Shown here: positions 9,285 through 17,081 of the stretch, one piece after another | How the letters are laid out: each line of letters starts with the position of its first letter | How positions within the stretch are numbered: position 1 is the first letter of the stretch | Assembly (NCBI GenBank): GCA_017432385.1 | Contig: JAFRJH010000075.1 | Location: forward strand, 1 to 32,365 | DNA: 32,365 nucleotides | Direction of reading: 5' to 3' | From: Kiritimatiellia bacterium | Lineage (GTDB): Bacteria > Verrucomicrobiota > Kiritimatiellia > RFP12 > UBA1067 | Made by a program: the position numbers and the translations under genes | Notes under the pieces: model-generated | Databases searched by the model: none | What the model was told of the DNA's origin: nothing | The model's input: only the letters and a program-made list of their open reading frames with translations

Positions 9285-10394
9285 CTAAAGCCCGATGTCG
9301 CCGAAGCCCTGCCAGACGTTCCTGCCGCTGTAGTCCCGCGGCTCGATCTCGCCGCGGAGGACCCTGAGCGCCGGAATCGCCAGCGCCTCCTGCTCCATCT
9401 CGCCGGGATAGACCTCGATCGGCGCGATGAAGCCGCAGCGCGTCCGGATTCCGTCGACGATGTCGGCGAATCGGACGAGCCCCCCCGTGAGCAGGATCGC
9501 GTCCACCTTCCCGCAGAGGACCGCCGACATCTCGCCGATCATCTTGCAGATCTGGTAGATCATAGTGTTCCAGACAAGCGTCGCCTTGCGGTCGCCCTTC
9601 TCGACGAGCGAGTGTATCGTGTCGGAGTTGGACGTGCCGAAGAGGTCGACGAATCCGCCCGCCCTCGAGCACCTGAGGCGCACGTCCGCGACGGAGTGCG
9701 CCTCGATGTAGTCGAGAAGCTGCAGCACCGGCACCGAGCCGATGCGCGTCGGTGTGAACGCGCCCTCGCCGTCCGCGCCCATGTTGCCGTCGACCATCCG
9801 TCCGCGCTCGTGCGCGGAAACGGTGATGCCGCCGTCGATGTGCGCGACGATGAAGTTGCAGTCTTCGTACTTGCGGCCGAGCTTCGCGGCGTGGAACTCG
9901 GCGACGGCCTTCTGGTTGAGGACGTGCGAGTGGGAGACGCGGTAGACGCCCTTGATGCCGGTGAGGCGCGCGAGGTCGCAGTACTCGTCGACGTTCGTAG
10001 GGTTGAGCGTGAACGCGGGCCTGCCGTACTCCTGCGAGAACGACCACGCGAGCATGACGCCGAGCTTCGCGGGATGCTCCGAGCCGCCGACGGCGGCGAC
10101 CGTGTCGTCGTAGAGCTTCCGTCCGATGCGCGTGACGCCGCCCGGCTGGGTGCAGGCGCTCCCGCCGCGCCCGACGAACGCGTCGATGGACGATGGGTCG
10201 ACGCCCTCGGACTTCAGCATGTCCATGATGACGCCGCGGCGGAACGGCACCTGGTCGTTAACGTGCGGGAACTTCAGCAGGACGGACGCGTCATGGAAGA
10301 GGCTCTTCTCGAAAACCGACGTCTCGTCCTCGAACAGGCTCACCTTCGTCGAGGTCGAGCCCGGATTTATCACAAGTATCCTATATGGTTTCAT
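9285..10394 (-). CDS. buk: Butyrate kinase (acetokinase family)
   Basis: Predicted to interconvert butyryl phosphate (or a branched-chain acyl phosphate) and the free acid with ATP formation, in the cytoplasm. The product is 369 residues against about 355 for the family. Visible motifs are the phosphate-binding start ILVINPGSTSTK (6-17), VGRGG near 74-78, HIDGGITVSAH (185-195) and DGEGAFTPTRIGS (208-220). Most butyrate kinases, as I recall them, read HLGGGISVGAH at the second site, so this copy is somewhat divergent. The start at 10394 (MKPYRIL) fits the family N terminus. A second ATG at 10406 lies only 1 nt from a GGAGG, too close for normal use, so the start is not certain. The gene overlaps the upstream membrane protein gene and ends the V-ATPase operon. 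No phosphotransbutyrylase gene (ptb) is nearby. Confidence 0.88.
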   Translation of the reverse strand: MKPYRILVINPGSTSTKVSLFEDETSVFEKSLFHDASVLLKFPHVNDQVPFRRGVIMDMLKSEGVDPSSIDAFVGRGGSACTQPGGVTRIGRKLYDDTVAAVGGSEHPAKLGVMLAWSFSQEYGRPAFTLNPTNVDEYCDLARLTGIKGVYRVSHSHVLNQKAVAEFHAAKLGRKYEDCNFIVAHIDGGITVSAHERGRMVDGNMGADGEGAFTPTRIGSVPVLQLLDYIEAHSVADVRLRCSRAGGFVDLFGTSNSDTIHSLVEKGDRKATLVWNTMIYQICKMIGEMSAVLCGKVDAILLTGGLVRFADIVDGIRTRCGFIAPIEVYPGEMEQEALAIPALRVLRGEIEPRDYSGRNVWQGFGDIGL

Positions 10395-12030
10395 TTTGAT
10401 GGACATGCCTCCAAAAGCCGCCGGCCAACGCCGAAAGCGCGGCAAGCGTTCCGATTAGCGAAAGAATGCCCAGCGCAAGCGTCGTCGCCTGCGGCCCGGG
10501 AAGGCCTTCCGGACGCGACGCCACAGGCCGCTCCCTGGGGATCTCGATCAGCGCGGCGTTCTGGTAGAAGCCGATGACCCTCGCCCGCATCTGGTCGAGC
10601 TGCGCCCTCCCGCGCGGGTCCTGCAGCATGCGTCCGTCGACAAACTGCATGTCCGCATCCGCCCGATGTGGCGCACAGTAGAGCCGGTCGTTGCCTACAA
10701 GTTCGATGACGCCGAGAAGGACGACGACTGCCGCTCCGATCGTCTTGACACGGACGCTGGCCCATTTGCCTTCCACCTGCATCCAGCCCCAGATACCATA
10801 CCCAGCCAAGACGCAAACGCAGAACTCCGTGAGATGATGCCACTTTACCGGGGCGCGAAGGTAGTCGCCAAACGGCAGCGCGTAGACAATTCGATAGACC
10901 GGCTCGCAGAAACGTCCCATCGAGAAAAGCCAGAAGACAACTGCGGAAATGGCGAAGAAGAAGATTGTACTGGCGGCCGGCGCTTTAAACCGCTTGAAGA
11001 TCGCCCAAAAGACGCAGGCAAAGGCGAGAATGCAAGTGGCAATGCCGACATAGAGCGAATGCTGGCGGTAGTTGCCCTGCGTTGCGCCGAGCGGACGGCC
11101 GAGGCGGCCGGTGTATGGGCGGATCCCGCTGCGACGCTTCTGCCCGATCGCGAGCGTATACGGGCAGCTCGTGTCGCCTTCGACGCCGGCGTGCCAGAAC
11201 TCCTTTGTGGCTTCTGGCGGCATCGACCAGTTGGTCGTGAATATCCAGCGCTTCTCGGCGTCGTCCTTGGCGGCGTTCGCGCCGAGGGTCTGGCCCTCCT
11301 CGATCTGCTTGTCTCGTCCGGCGAGGTCGTTCACGAACGCGCTCCTGAAGCTCGCGCCGCCGATTGCGAGAAGCGCGGCTAGCGCAATCGCCGAGCCCTT
11401 GGCCCATTTTGCAAGCGCGACGCGCCGCGCTCCGCGCGCCGTTCCGCGCAGGACGACAACCAGCCTGAACACGAAATACACGCCCGAGAACGCCGAAAAG
11501 AGGAGCCAGAGGTCGGGCTGGCGCATCGAGCCCCATGCAAGGCACGCGCCGAGGAGAAGCCAGTGGCGCGGCCTCCCCTTCTCGAGCGCGCGGTCGACGA
11601 GCCCGAACACGAAGACTCCGTAGGTCATCCACTGGAACCAGCCGAGGTGCCCGGCGGAGAAGAGCGTGAACCAGTATCCGGAGAATGCCAAAAGAAGCCC
11701 CGCGCCGTAAGCCGCGACGCGGGGAAGACCCCTTCCAAGGAGGAAATAGGCGAGGCCGAGCGCCGACATGTATGCGGCGAACGCATACTGGAACTCCGTC
11801 CATATGTACGGGCTCCCTATCCAGTTCATCGCCTCGGCCGGGGCGAACTTCCCGCTCTCCAGCCAGCCGCACAGCCATTCGCGGAACCAGTGCACCGGAT
11901 AGGAGGTCGGGCAGTCCGGCATGACGGGGGCCATGTCCGTCGACCACGTCCCCCAGAAAACGAAGGCGGCGCACACGGCGAAGACCGCCGTGAACGCCGC
12001 GAACCATCCCCATTTAGGGCTCAGGCGCAT
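10381..12030 (-). CDS. Large polytopic membrane protein, YfhO-like in appearance
   Basis: A 549-residue integral membrane protein with about 10-12 hydrophobic segments. The first is at 9-27 (WFAAFTAVFAVCAAFVFWG), and others include AYMSALGLAYFLLG, YGAGLLLAFSGYWFTLFSAG and TIGAAVVVLLGVIELVG. The long non-cytoplasmic loop after the first helix and the overall layout resemble YfhO-type or GT-C-fold proteins that act on lipid-linked sugars. I see no motif that decides this, so the substrate is unknown. The ATG follows the TAA of the V-ATPase K gene with no gap (TAAATG), so it is probably translated by coupling. It overlaps butyrate kinase downstream. Placement inside an energy operon may be only transcriptional convenience. 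Confidence 0.8.
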   Translation of the reverse strand: MRLSPKWGWFAAFTAVFAVCAAFVFWGTWSTDMAPVMPDCPTSYPVHWFREWLCGWLESGKFAPAEAMNWIGSPYIWTEFQYAFAAYMSALGLAYFLLGRGLPRVAAYGAGLLLAFSGYWFTLFSAGHLGWFQWMTYGVFVFGLVDRALEKGRPRHWLLLGACLAWGSMRQPDLWLLFSAFSGVYFVFRLVVVLRGTARGARRVALAKWAKGSAIALAALLAIGGASFRSAFVNDLAGRDKQIEEGQTLGANAAKDDAEKRWIFTTNWSMPPEATKEFWHAGVEGDTSCPYTLAIGQKRRSGIRPYTGRLGRPLGATQGNYRQHSLYVGIATCILAFACVFWAIFKRFKAPAASTIFFFAISAVVFWLFSMGRFCEPVYRIVYALPFGDYLRAPVKWHHLTEFCVCVLAGYGIWGWMQVEGKWASVRVKTIGAAVVVLLGVIELVGNDRLYCAPHRADADMQFVDGRMLQDPRGRAQLDQMRARVIGFYQNAALIEIPRERPVASRPEGLPGPQATTLALGILSLIGTLAALSALAGGFWRHVHQNETI

Positions 12031-12495
12031 TTACGCGATCTTGCCGATGGCGAGATAGGCGAACACCAGCGCGAAGATTGCGACAGTCTCGACGATGCCG
12101 AGCGCGGCGAGGTAGTTGGAGAAGCCCTGGTTCGTCTCGGCCTGCGCGTCGCACGCGGCCGCGCCGGCGCGGCCCTGGAAGAGCGCCGAAAGGCCGATGG
12201 CGAGGCCGGCGAAGATGCCGGCGACAAGAAGCGGAACGCCGAGCCCGGCGACCTTGTCGGGCGTCTTGAGGAAGTCGAGCATCTTGTTCATCACGATCAT
12301 CCCGTACAGGACCTGGGTTATCGGCGCGCCGACGAACGTAAGCAGAAGGAACGGAGCCGGCTTGTTCGCGGCATAGCACTTCTTCCACGCGCCGACGGCG
12401 GCGGCCGAGGCAAAGCCGGTGCCGAACGCACTTCCCGCGCCCGCGAGGCCCATGCAGGCTATAGCGCCTGCGACGATCATTGCAGCATCACTCAT
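12031..12495 (-). CDS. atpK: V/A-type ATP synthase subunit K (membrane rotor ring)
   Basis: A 154-residue proteolipid with four transmembrane helices arranged as two hairpins (Gly/Ala-rich GAGSAFGTGFASAAAVG in the first, GIFAGLAIGLSALFQGRAG in the second). It forms the rotating ion-carrying ring. The carboxylate is Glu136 in LGIVETVAIFALVF. Thr60-Gln61 (APITQVLYG) and Gln107 (LFQGRAG) align by eye with the sodium ligands Thr64, Gln65 and Gln110 of Enterococcus hirae NtpK, and Glu136 with Glu139. This suggests sodium coupling, which is inference from alignment. The first hairpin has no carboxylate, as in V-type K subunits. A GGGAGC site precedes the ATG, 10 nt after the subunit I stop. Confidence 0.95.
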   Translation of the reverse strand: MSDAAMIVAGAIACMGLAGAGSAFGTGFASAAAVGAWKKCYAANKPAPFLLLTFVGAPITQVLYGMIVMNKMLDFLKTPDKVAGLGVPLLVAGIFAGLAIGLSALFQGRAGAAACDAQAETNQGFSNYLAALGIVETVAIFALVFAYLAIGKIA

Positions 12496-12505
12496 TGTTT
12501 GCTCC

Positions 12506-14146
12506 CTAGTGTTTTTTGAACGGATTGAAGGCGTACCCAGACCAGGAGACGCCCTTGTGGTTTGAGAATTCGAGGGTGTTCAGGCGCACGGCGTGCACCA
12601 GAATCGAAAGCGCGGCCATCGCCAGGTTGAGGGCATGCCCCGCGACGAGTATAAGCACCGTTCCGACGGCCAGCAGCATGTTCAGCCAGAGCGGCTTGTC
12701 GCCCGAAAGGAGGCCAAGGGCCATCGAATTGAAGTTCTCCGCGACCTTGACGGACGCAAGGCCGACGGCGAAGAGCCTGACGTAGCTGATGATGTCGCCG
12801 AGCGACGACATGATGTTGAGCGGAAGCATGCCGAGGGAGATTCCGTTCGTCTTGAGGTCCTTCGGCTTGACCGAGAACAGAAACACCGCAACAAGCGAAA
12901 CGCCGAACACCCAAGTCATGAACGACGGTATCGACGCGAATATCCCGACGAGCGAATTGGTCACGAAATACATGAAGAGCAGAATTCCCGCCCAGCCGAA
13001 TTCCGCCACAGCCGTCGAGTCCGGCAGCCGGCAGACGCCGTTCCAGATTCGCGCCAGCATTAGATGCGAGGCCCCGATTGTGAAGCAGACGAGCATGATG
13101 TTCTTGTACGTGACGTCGCCGAGCCACTTCACCGTCGGCCAGTCTGCGCCCGCGGGGATGCCCGCGCCGAACCAGGTATTGGACAGGACGCCCCATGCAA
13201 TCGTCGCAAGGGAGAACACCGTGAGCAGCGTGAACCAGCTCTTCGGAAGCTTCTTCCTCATCGCGAGCGTGCCCGCGAGGAAGATCGCGCCGTACGCGCC
13301 GTCGCCGACGAGCATCGCGAAGAAGAGCGAGAAGTAGCACATGAACGGAACGGACACGTCCGCCTCCGTGTACGCCGGGGCGATGCCGAGGCCGTCGAAA
13401 AGCGCCTTCATCGGACGGAACATCCTGGGCGGCTCGACCAGGGTAGGCGGAGCCTCGCCGTCGGCGGGGTCGCGCAGAAGGACGCCCCATCCCTCCTCGT
13501 GCGCTGCGGACGCGAGATCTCCCGTGCGCATCTCGGGAATCCAGCCCGAGACGAAGGCCACGGCGCCGCTGCTCTCCATCAGCTCCCTGGCCGCGGCAAA
13601 CTCCATCCGGTCCGCGAGCTTCGGATATCGCCGGAGGATATGGCCCTCGTCGCACTCCGCGAGCTTCATGTCGTCGATCGCGATCCTGTTCCGCACGCGC
13701 GCGAGCTTCTCCTGCATCTTGGAAAGCCTCATCGCGGGAAGCGTCTCGGGGATGTCCGCGACGCCGCGGAGACCCTCCACCTCGGCGAGGAGCTTCTTCG
13801 CGAGCTCTGGATCGAAGTCGCCGTAGGGCTCGTAGAGGCGTATTTCGCGGGAAAGATCCTCTGCGGCGGACTTGAGCGTGTCGCGGTCGCGGTCCACGGC
13901 CAGGACCTCGGCGACTTCGCGCGGCCTCAGCTCAAGCGACTCCGCGTCCATGCCCTCGCGCGCCTTGCGGATCGTCCTGACGGCCCTCTCGGCGTCGACT
14001 ATGTCGCCCTTCGCCGCGGCGAACTCCGCCCCCTGCGCGCCGGAAAGGTCGAGGTGCACAGCGCCGAGCGCGCGCAGGCGCTCGAGCGTGCGGTCGCGGT
14101 CGGCGGCAACGCAGACGAGGTCGACGTGCTTCATCGGCGCGATCAT
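12506..14146 (-). CDS. atpI: V/A-type ATP synthase subunit I (stator a-subunit)
   Basis: A 546-residue protein, shorter than the roughly 600-660 usual for the family. The N-terminal 250 residues are cytoplasmic and charged, with helical stator-arm-like segments (ERAVRTIRKAREG, MQEKLARVRNRI). The C-terminal half has about seven membrane helices. The channel arginines are visible in SYVRLFAVGLAS (Arg457) and VHAVRLNTLEFSNHKG (Arg521), and the protein ends in the typical GYAFNPFKKH. It carries ions between the membrane and the K ring. The start at 14146 was chosen because ATGA overlaps the subunit D stop and GAGGGGGTGG lies just upstream. Longer readings only run antisense or out of frame through subunit D. 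Coupled to D upstream and K downstream. Confidence 0.94.
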   Translation of the reverse strand: MIAPMKHVDLVCVAADRDRTLERLRALGAVHLDLSGAQGAEFAAAKGDIVDAERAVRTIRKAREGMDAESLELRPREVAEVLAVDRDRDTLKSAAEDLSREIRLYEPYGDFDPELAKKLLAEVEGLRGVADIPETLPAMRLSKMQEKLARVRNRIAIDDMKLAECDEGHILRRYPKLADRMEFAAARELMESSGAVAFVSGWIPEMRTGDLASAAHEEGWGVLLRDPADGEAPPTLVEPPRMFRPMKALFDGLGIAPAYTEADVSVPFMCYFSLFFAMLVGDGAYGAIFLAGTLAMRKKLPKSWFTLLTVFSLATIAWGVLSNTWFGAGIPAGADWPTVKWLGDVTYKNIMLVCFTIGASHLMLARIWNGVCRLPDSTAVAEFGWAGILLFMYFVTNSLVGIFASIPSFMTWVFGVSLVAVFLFSVKPKDLKTNGISLGMLPLNIMSSLGDIISYVRLFAVGLASVKVAENFNSMALGLLSGDKPLWLNMLLAVGTVLILVAGHALNLAMAALSILVHAVRLNTLEFSNHKGVSWSGYAFNPFKKH

Positions 14147-14757
14147 GCGGCCACCCCCTCTCCGGACTCGGGAACCCTCGACTTCGCGATCTTGCCGCGC
14201 GTGACGGCCGCGGTCTGCTCGTCGCCGAGCGCGATCTTGATGACGCGTATCGCCTCCCTGCAGGCCGGGATCTTCACCTTCTCGAAGAGGTTCACGCGCT
14301 GGGAGGTCTGCTGGAGCTCCGCCGCGACGAGCCTGCGCTGCTCCTCGAACACCGCGCGCTCGCACTGGAGCGAAAGTATCTCCTTCGCCGCCTCCACCGC
14401 CCCGTCGACCCAGGCGGGCGTCGCCCAGAGGTCGATCTCCCCGACGTCGGTCTCTATCGACTCGAATGTCGGTATCTGGACGCCGGCGATGTTGGCGGAG
14501 CCGGTGTTGACCTTCCTGACCGTGACCAGCCCCTCGAGCTGCCCGTCGTCCGTCGCGAGAAGCCCGACCCAGCGCTCAAGCCCCGCCCGCACCGCGCGTT
14601 CCTTCGCCGAGACCTCCTCGGCCTTCGCGACGATGCCGGCGATCTCGCCCTGAAGCTGCTGCTTCTTGAGCTGAAGCATCGGCAGAAAGCGCTGGAAACG
14701 CTTGAGAGCGTCCGTCTGCGCCTTCAGTTCTGTCTTCGTGAGCTTGATCTTGGCCAT
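14143..14757 (-). CDS. atpD: V/A-type ATP synthase subunit D (central stalk)
   Basis: A 204-residue, mostly helical protein: an N-terminal coiled-coil half (MAKIKLTKTELKAQTDALKR, then QLKKQQLQGEI) and a C-terminal one (AVFEEQRRLVAAELQQTSQRVN, with NLFEKVKIPACREAIRVIKI). The FEKVKIP-x-IRxIKIxLGDEQ signature is typical of subunit D, the rotor shaft joining the A/B head to the K ring. A frame extending upstream from 15024 was rejected: the family N terminus begins here and a full promoter lies directly before it. It is the first gene of the D-I-K-membrane protein-buk operon. The A, B, E, C and F subunits are not in this window and must be encoded elsewhere. Confidence 0.94.
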   Translation of the reverse strand: MAKIKLTKTELKAQTDALKRFQRFLPMLQLKKQQLQGEIAGIVAKAEEVSAKERAVRAGLERWVGLLATDDGQLEGLVTVRKVNTGSANIAGVQIPTFESIETDVGEIDLWATPAWVDGAVEAAKEILSLQCERAVFEEQRRLVAAELQQTSQRVNLFEKVKIPACREAIRVIKIALGDEQTAAVTRGKIAKSRVPESGEGVAA

Positions 14758-14766
14758 TGAGACTAT

Positions 14767-14795
14767 ATTATACGCTTTTTTCGCCGTGGATTCAA
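14767..14795 (-). promoter_or_regulatory. Promoter of the V-ATPase D-I-K operon (-35 TTGAAT, -10 TATAAT)
   Basis: The minus strand shows TTGAAT (14795-14790), a 17-nt spacer with an A6 tract, then TATAAT (14772-14767). Only 9 nt separate the -10 from the subunit D ATG, so the predicted leader is about 3 nt. The -35 overlaps the stop codon of the upstream DUF975 gene. This is the one promoter here with a recognisable -35, and it lacks the TGN extension. Confidence 0.78.
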
Positions 14796-15616
14796 ACGGG
14801 CATGTCCGCCGCGGACGCCTCCCGGGAGATTTCGCAGTAGAACGCGGCCGATCCAACGGACGAGTGGAATCCGTACACGAAGGCAACCGCGTAGAAGGCG
14901 AGGAAGATCGGCAGTCCGAGGAGTATGACGGGCACGATCCATGCATAGGCGTTGGAGAAGGCCACATAGCAGCCCAGCCCCACCAGCGAAAGCCCCGCGA
15001 CAAGAAGCGCGACGAGCGCGACAAGCCACTTCCAGTAGGAGAAGATGAACACGACGAAGCTCCACTTGCGGCCCTCCATGATCCTGGCGCTTTCGTCCAT
15101 GCACTGGCGGGCCGTCCAGTCGGGATTGTCCGCCCGCACGTACCAGACCATGGAGTAGCGCAGGGCGGCGATGATCCCGGGAACTATGAACAGCAGGGTC
15201 CAGAGCGAGATGACGAGGCACTGGAGGGATATGAGCCAGAAAGCCTCGAACGGGCACTTGAAACCGACGAACGACTCCTCGAACCAGCGCTCCCGGTCGT
15301 CGCGCACGACCTTGAGATACAGTCTGGACAATCCCCAGGTCTGGCAGGCAGCGAGCATGAACCTCACGCTGAGGAGCACCAGCAGCGCGGCAAGCCCCCA
15401 CGCTATCACGACGAGGGCGGCGGGAGTCAGCCCCTCGGCGGAACCCAGCGCCAGCCCGCCCGCGAACCCCGCCAGACGGAACGAAAGCTCCAGAACGAAG
15501 TTCCCCATCCCGACGACAAACCCCACGACAAGCGCCGCGGCGAGCACCCGCCAGAACCAGCCGTCCTCCCACAGCCTGTGCCAGGACAGGCCCCTGATCT
15601 CGTCGTTCGACATCAT
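14792..15616 (-). CDS. DUF975 family integral membrane protein
   Basis: A 274-residue membrane protein of unknown function with five or six hydrophobic segments (for example FWRVLAAALVVGFVVGMGNF, LISLQCLVISLWTLLFIVPG and WLVALVALLVAGLSLVGLG). The central LFIVPGIIAALRYSMVWYVRADNPDWTA-type stretch, with a following RIMEGRKWSFVVF, is characteristic of DUF975 proteins. The start at 15616 is followed at once by a second ATG at 15613; a GGAG 7 nt upstream supports this region, and longer readings would run into the end of nadA. It is the last gene of a yfcE-nadA-DUF975 operon, 16 nt after nadA. Confidence 0.85.
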   Translation of the reverse strand: MMSNDEIRGLSWHRLWEDGWFWRVLAAALVVGFVVGMGNFVLELSFRLAGFAGGLALGSAEGLTPAALVVIAWGLAALLVLLSVRFMLAACQTWGLSRLYLKVVRDDRERWFEESFVGFKCPFEAFWLISLQCLVISLWTLLFIVPGIIAALRYSMVWYVRADNPDWTARQCMDESARIMEGRKWSFVVFIFSYWKWLVALVALLVAGLSLVGLGCYVAFSNAYAWIVPVILLGLPIFLAFYAVAFVYGFHSSVGSAAFYCEISREASAADMPV

Positions 15617-15632
15617 TGTCGGACTCCTTTCC

Positions 15633-16535
15633 CTACGCAATCTCCAGCATCGCAGCTATCGCCCTTCTCGCGGCGGACGCGGTCGGCTCCTTGACCCTGA
15701 CGACGTGCTTCATGTCCCTCAGGCACTCGTACAGGCCCTCCAGCGTCGTCTTCTTCATGTTCGGGCAGACAAGTCGTTCGTTCACCGGATGGAAGCGTCT
15801 GCCGGGGTTCTCCGCGCGGAGCCGGTGGAGGATCCCCACCTCCGTTCCGACGACCACGTCCGCCGCGTCCGTCTCGCGCGCGAATCGGCACATGCCGCCC
15901 GTGGAGAGGCATTCGTCGGCCGCGTCGCGGACGTCGCGCGCGCATTCGGGATGGACGAGGACCGGCGCGCCCGGATGCGCGGCGCGCGCGTCGGCGATCG
16001 ACTTCGCCGTGAGCGCCGCGTGCGTGGGGCAGTACCCGGGCCAGAGGATGTAGCTGCGCCCCAGCAGCCCCGCGATGTGGGAGCCGAGATGGCGGTCGGG
16101 CACGAAGATAATCTCCTGTTCCGGGGGGAAGGTCCTCATCACCTTCTCGGCGTTTCCGCTCGTCACGCACATGTCGCACTCGGCCTTGACCTCGGCGGTG
16201 GAGTTCACGTAGCACACCGCCTTCGCGCCGGGGTGCTTCGCCTTCAGCTCCCTGAGCTGCGCGCCCGTGATCATGTCGGCCATCGGACATCCCGCGGACG
16301 GGTCGGGGATGAGCACCGTCCTCCCCGGATTGAGTATCGCCGCGGTCTCGGCCATGAAGTAGACGCCGCAGAAGACTATCACGTCGGCGTCCACCTCAGT
16401 CGCCTTGCGCGCGAGCTCCAGCGAGTCGCCGGTTATGTCGGCCGCGTCCTGGACCTCGCCCCGCTGGTAGTTGTGCGCCAGGATCACCGCGTTGCGCTCC
16501 TTCGCGAGCGCGCGTATCTGTTCGGTAAGCGTCAT
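15633..16535 (-). CDS. nadA: Quinolinate synthase A
   Basis: A 300-residue cytoplasmic 4Fe-4S enzyme that condenses iminoaspartate with dihydroxyacetone phosphate to quinolinate in NAD synthesis. Three cysteines match the cluster ligands by position and context: Cys83 (PSAGCPMAD), Cys169 (WPGYCPTH) and Cys257 (RLVCPNMKKT). Other conserved stretches are ILAHNYQRGEVQD (18-30), CYVNSTAEVKAE (108-119) and VHPEC (194-198). Length fits the short NadA form. The ATG overlaps the yfcE stop (ATGA), indicating coupled translation; a GAGG lies 11 nt upstream, which is far for an SD site. The partners nadB and nadC are not in this window. Confidence 0.97.
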   Translation of the reverse strand: MTLTEQIRALAKERNAVILAHNYQRGEVQDAADITGDSLELARKATEVDADVIVFCGVYFMAETAAILNPGRTVLIPDPSAGCPMADMITGAQLRELKAKHPGAKAVCYVNSTAEVKAECDMCVTSGNAEKVMRTFPPEQEIIFVPDRHLGSHIAGLLGRSYILWPGYCPTHAALTAKSIADARAAHPGAPVLVHPECARDVRDAADECLSTGGMCRFARETDAADVVVGTEVGILHRLRAENPGRRFHPVNERLVCPNMKKTTLEGLYECLRDMKHVVRVKEPTASAARRAIAAMLEIA

Positions 16536-17047
16536 ATCGTGTAGTGCCTCAGTTCACGTCCGTCGAAATGGCCGAACGACCGGCTGGAACCGCCCTTCGG
16601 CAGCGCGACCGACCCGGGGTTGAATATCTTCATCCCGCACTCGAGCGTCTTGAGCTCCGGGATGTGCGTATGCCCGTGGGCGAGCACGGTTCCCATGCCG
16701 AGCGGCGGAAGCCTGTACTCGTTCCAGATGTGCCCGTGAGTCAGGAAGAACGTCTCCTCCCCCGCGTCGAGGATGGCGTAGTCGCCCATCATCGGGAACT
16801 CGAACATCATCTGGTCGACCTCCGCGTCGCAGTTGCCGCGGACGGCGACTATGCGGTCCTTGAGGGAGTTGAGCGTCCTGGCGACCTTCACTGGGTCGTA
16901 GAAGTCCGGCACGCCGTTGCGCGGCCCGTGGTAGAGCAGGTCGCCCAGCAGCGCGATCTTGTCGTAGCCCAGCGCCTCGCCGGCCTTGAGCGCGGCCTCG
17001 AGCGCGGAGGGCACGCCGTGTATGTCGCTCAGGAACAGGATTCTCAT
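16532..17047 (-). CDS. yfcE: YfcE-type metallophosphodiesterase
   Basis: A 171-residue cytoplasmic calcineurin-fold phosphodiesterase. Metal-binding motifs are complete: SDIHG (Asp8, His10), GDLLYHGPRN (Asp36), RGNCDAEVDQM (Asn72), THGH (His104, His106) and AHGHTHIP (124-130). The HGPRN and RGNCDAEVDQM stretches closely match E. coli YfcE as I remember it, a phosphodiesterase active on artificial substrates whose natural substrate is unknown. It is first in an operon with nadA (4-nt overlap) and a DUF975 membrane protein. There is no Shine-Dalgarno site; the -10 ends 9 nt before the ATG. Confidence 0.93.
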   Translation of the reverse strand: MRILFLSDIHGVPSALEAALKAGEALGYDKIALLGDLLYHGPRNGVPDFYDPVKVARTLNSLKDRIVAVRGNCDAEVDQMMFEFPMMGDYAILDAGEETFFLTHGHIWNEYRLPPLGMGTVLAHGHTHIPELKTLECGMKIFNPGSVALPKGGSSRSFGHFDGRELRHYTI

Positions 17048-17056
17048 GTCCCCGAT

Positions 17057-17065
17057 ATTATATCA
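17057..17065 (-). promoter_or_regulatory. Extended -10 promoter of yfcE-nadA-DUF975
   Basis: The minus strand reads TGA-TATAAT directly after a T5 run, with no good -35. It lies in the 34-bp gap between the glgB stop and the yfcE ATG. Nine nt separate the -10 from the ATG, so the predicted leader is about 3 nt. Confidence 0.72.
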
Positions 17066-17081
17066 AAAAGCCGCGGCGCGC

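Noticed and set aside
14147-14365. Longer N terminus for V-ATPase subunit I
   Set aside because: The added 73 residues are an out-of-frame reading of subunit D; the ATGA overlap and SD site support 14146.
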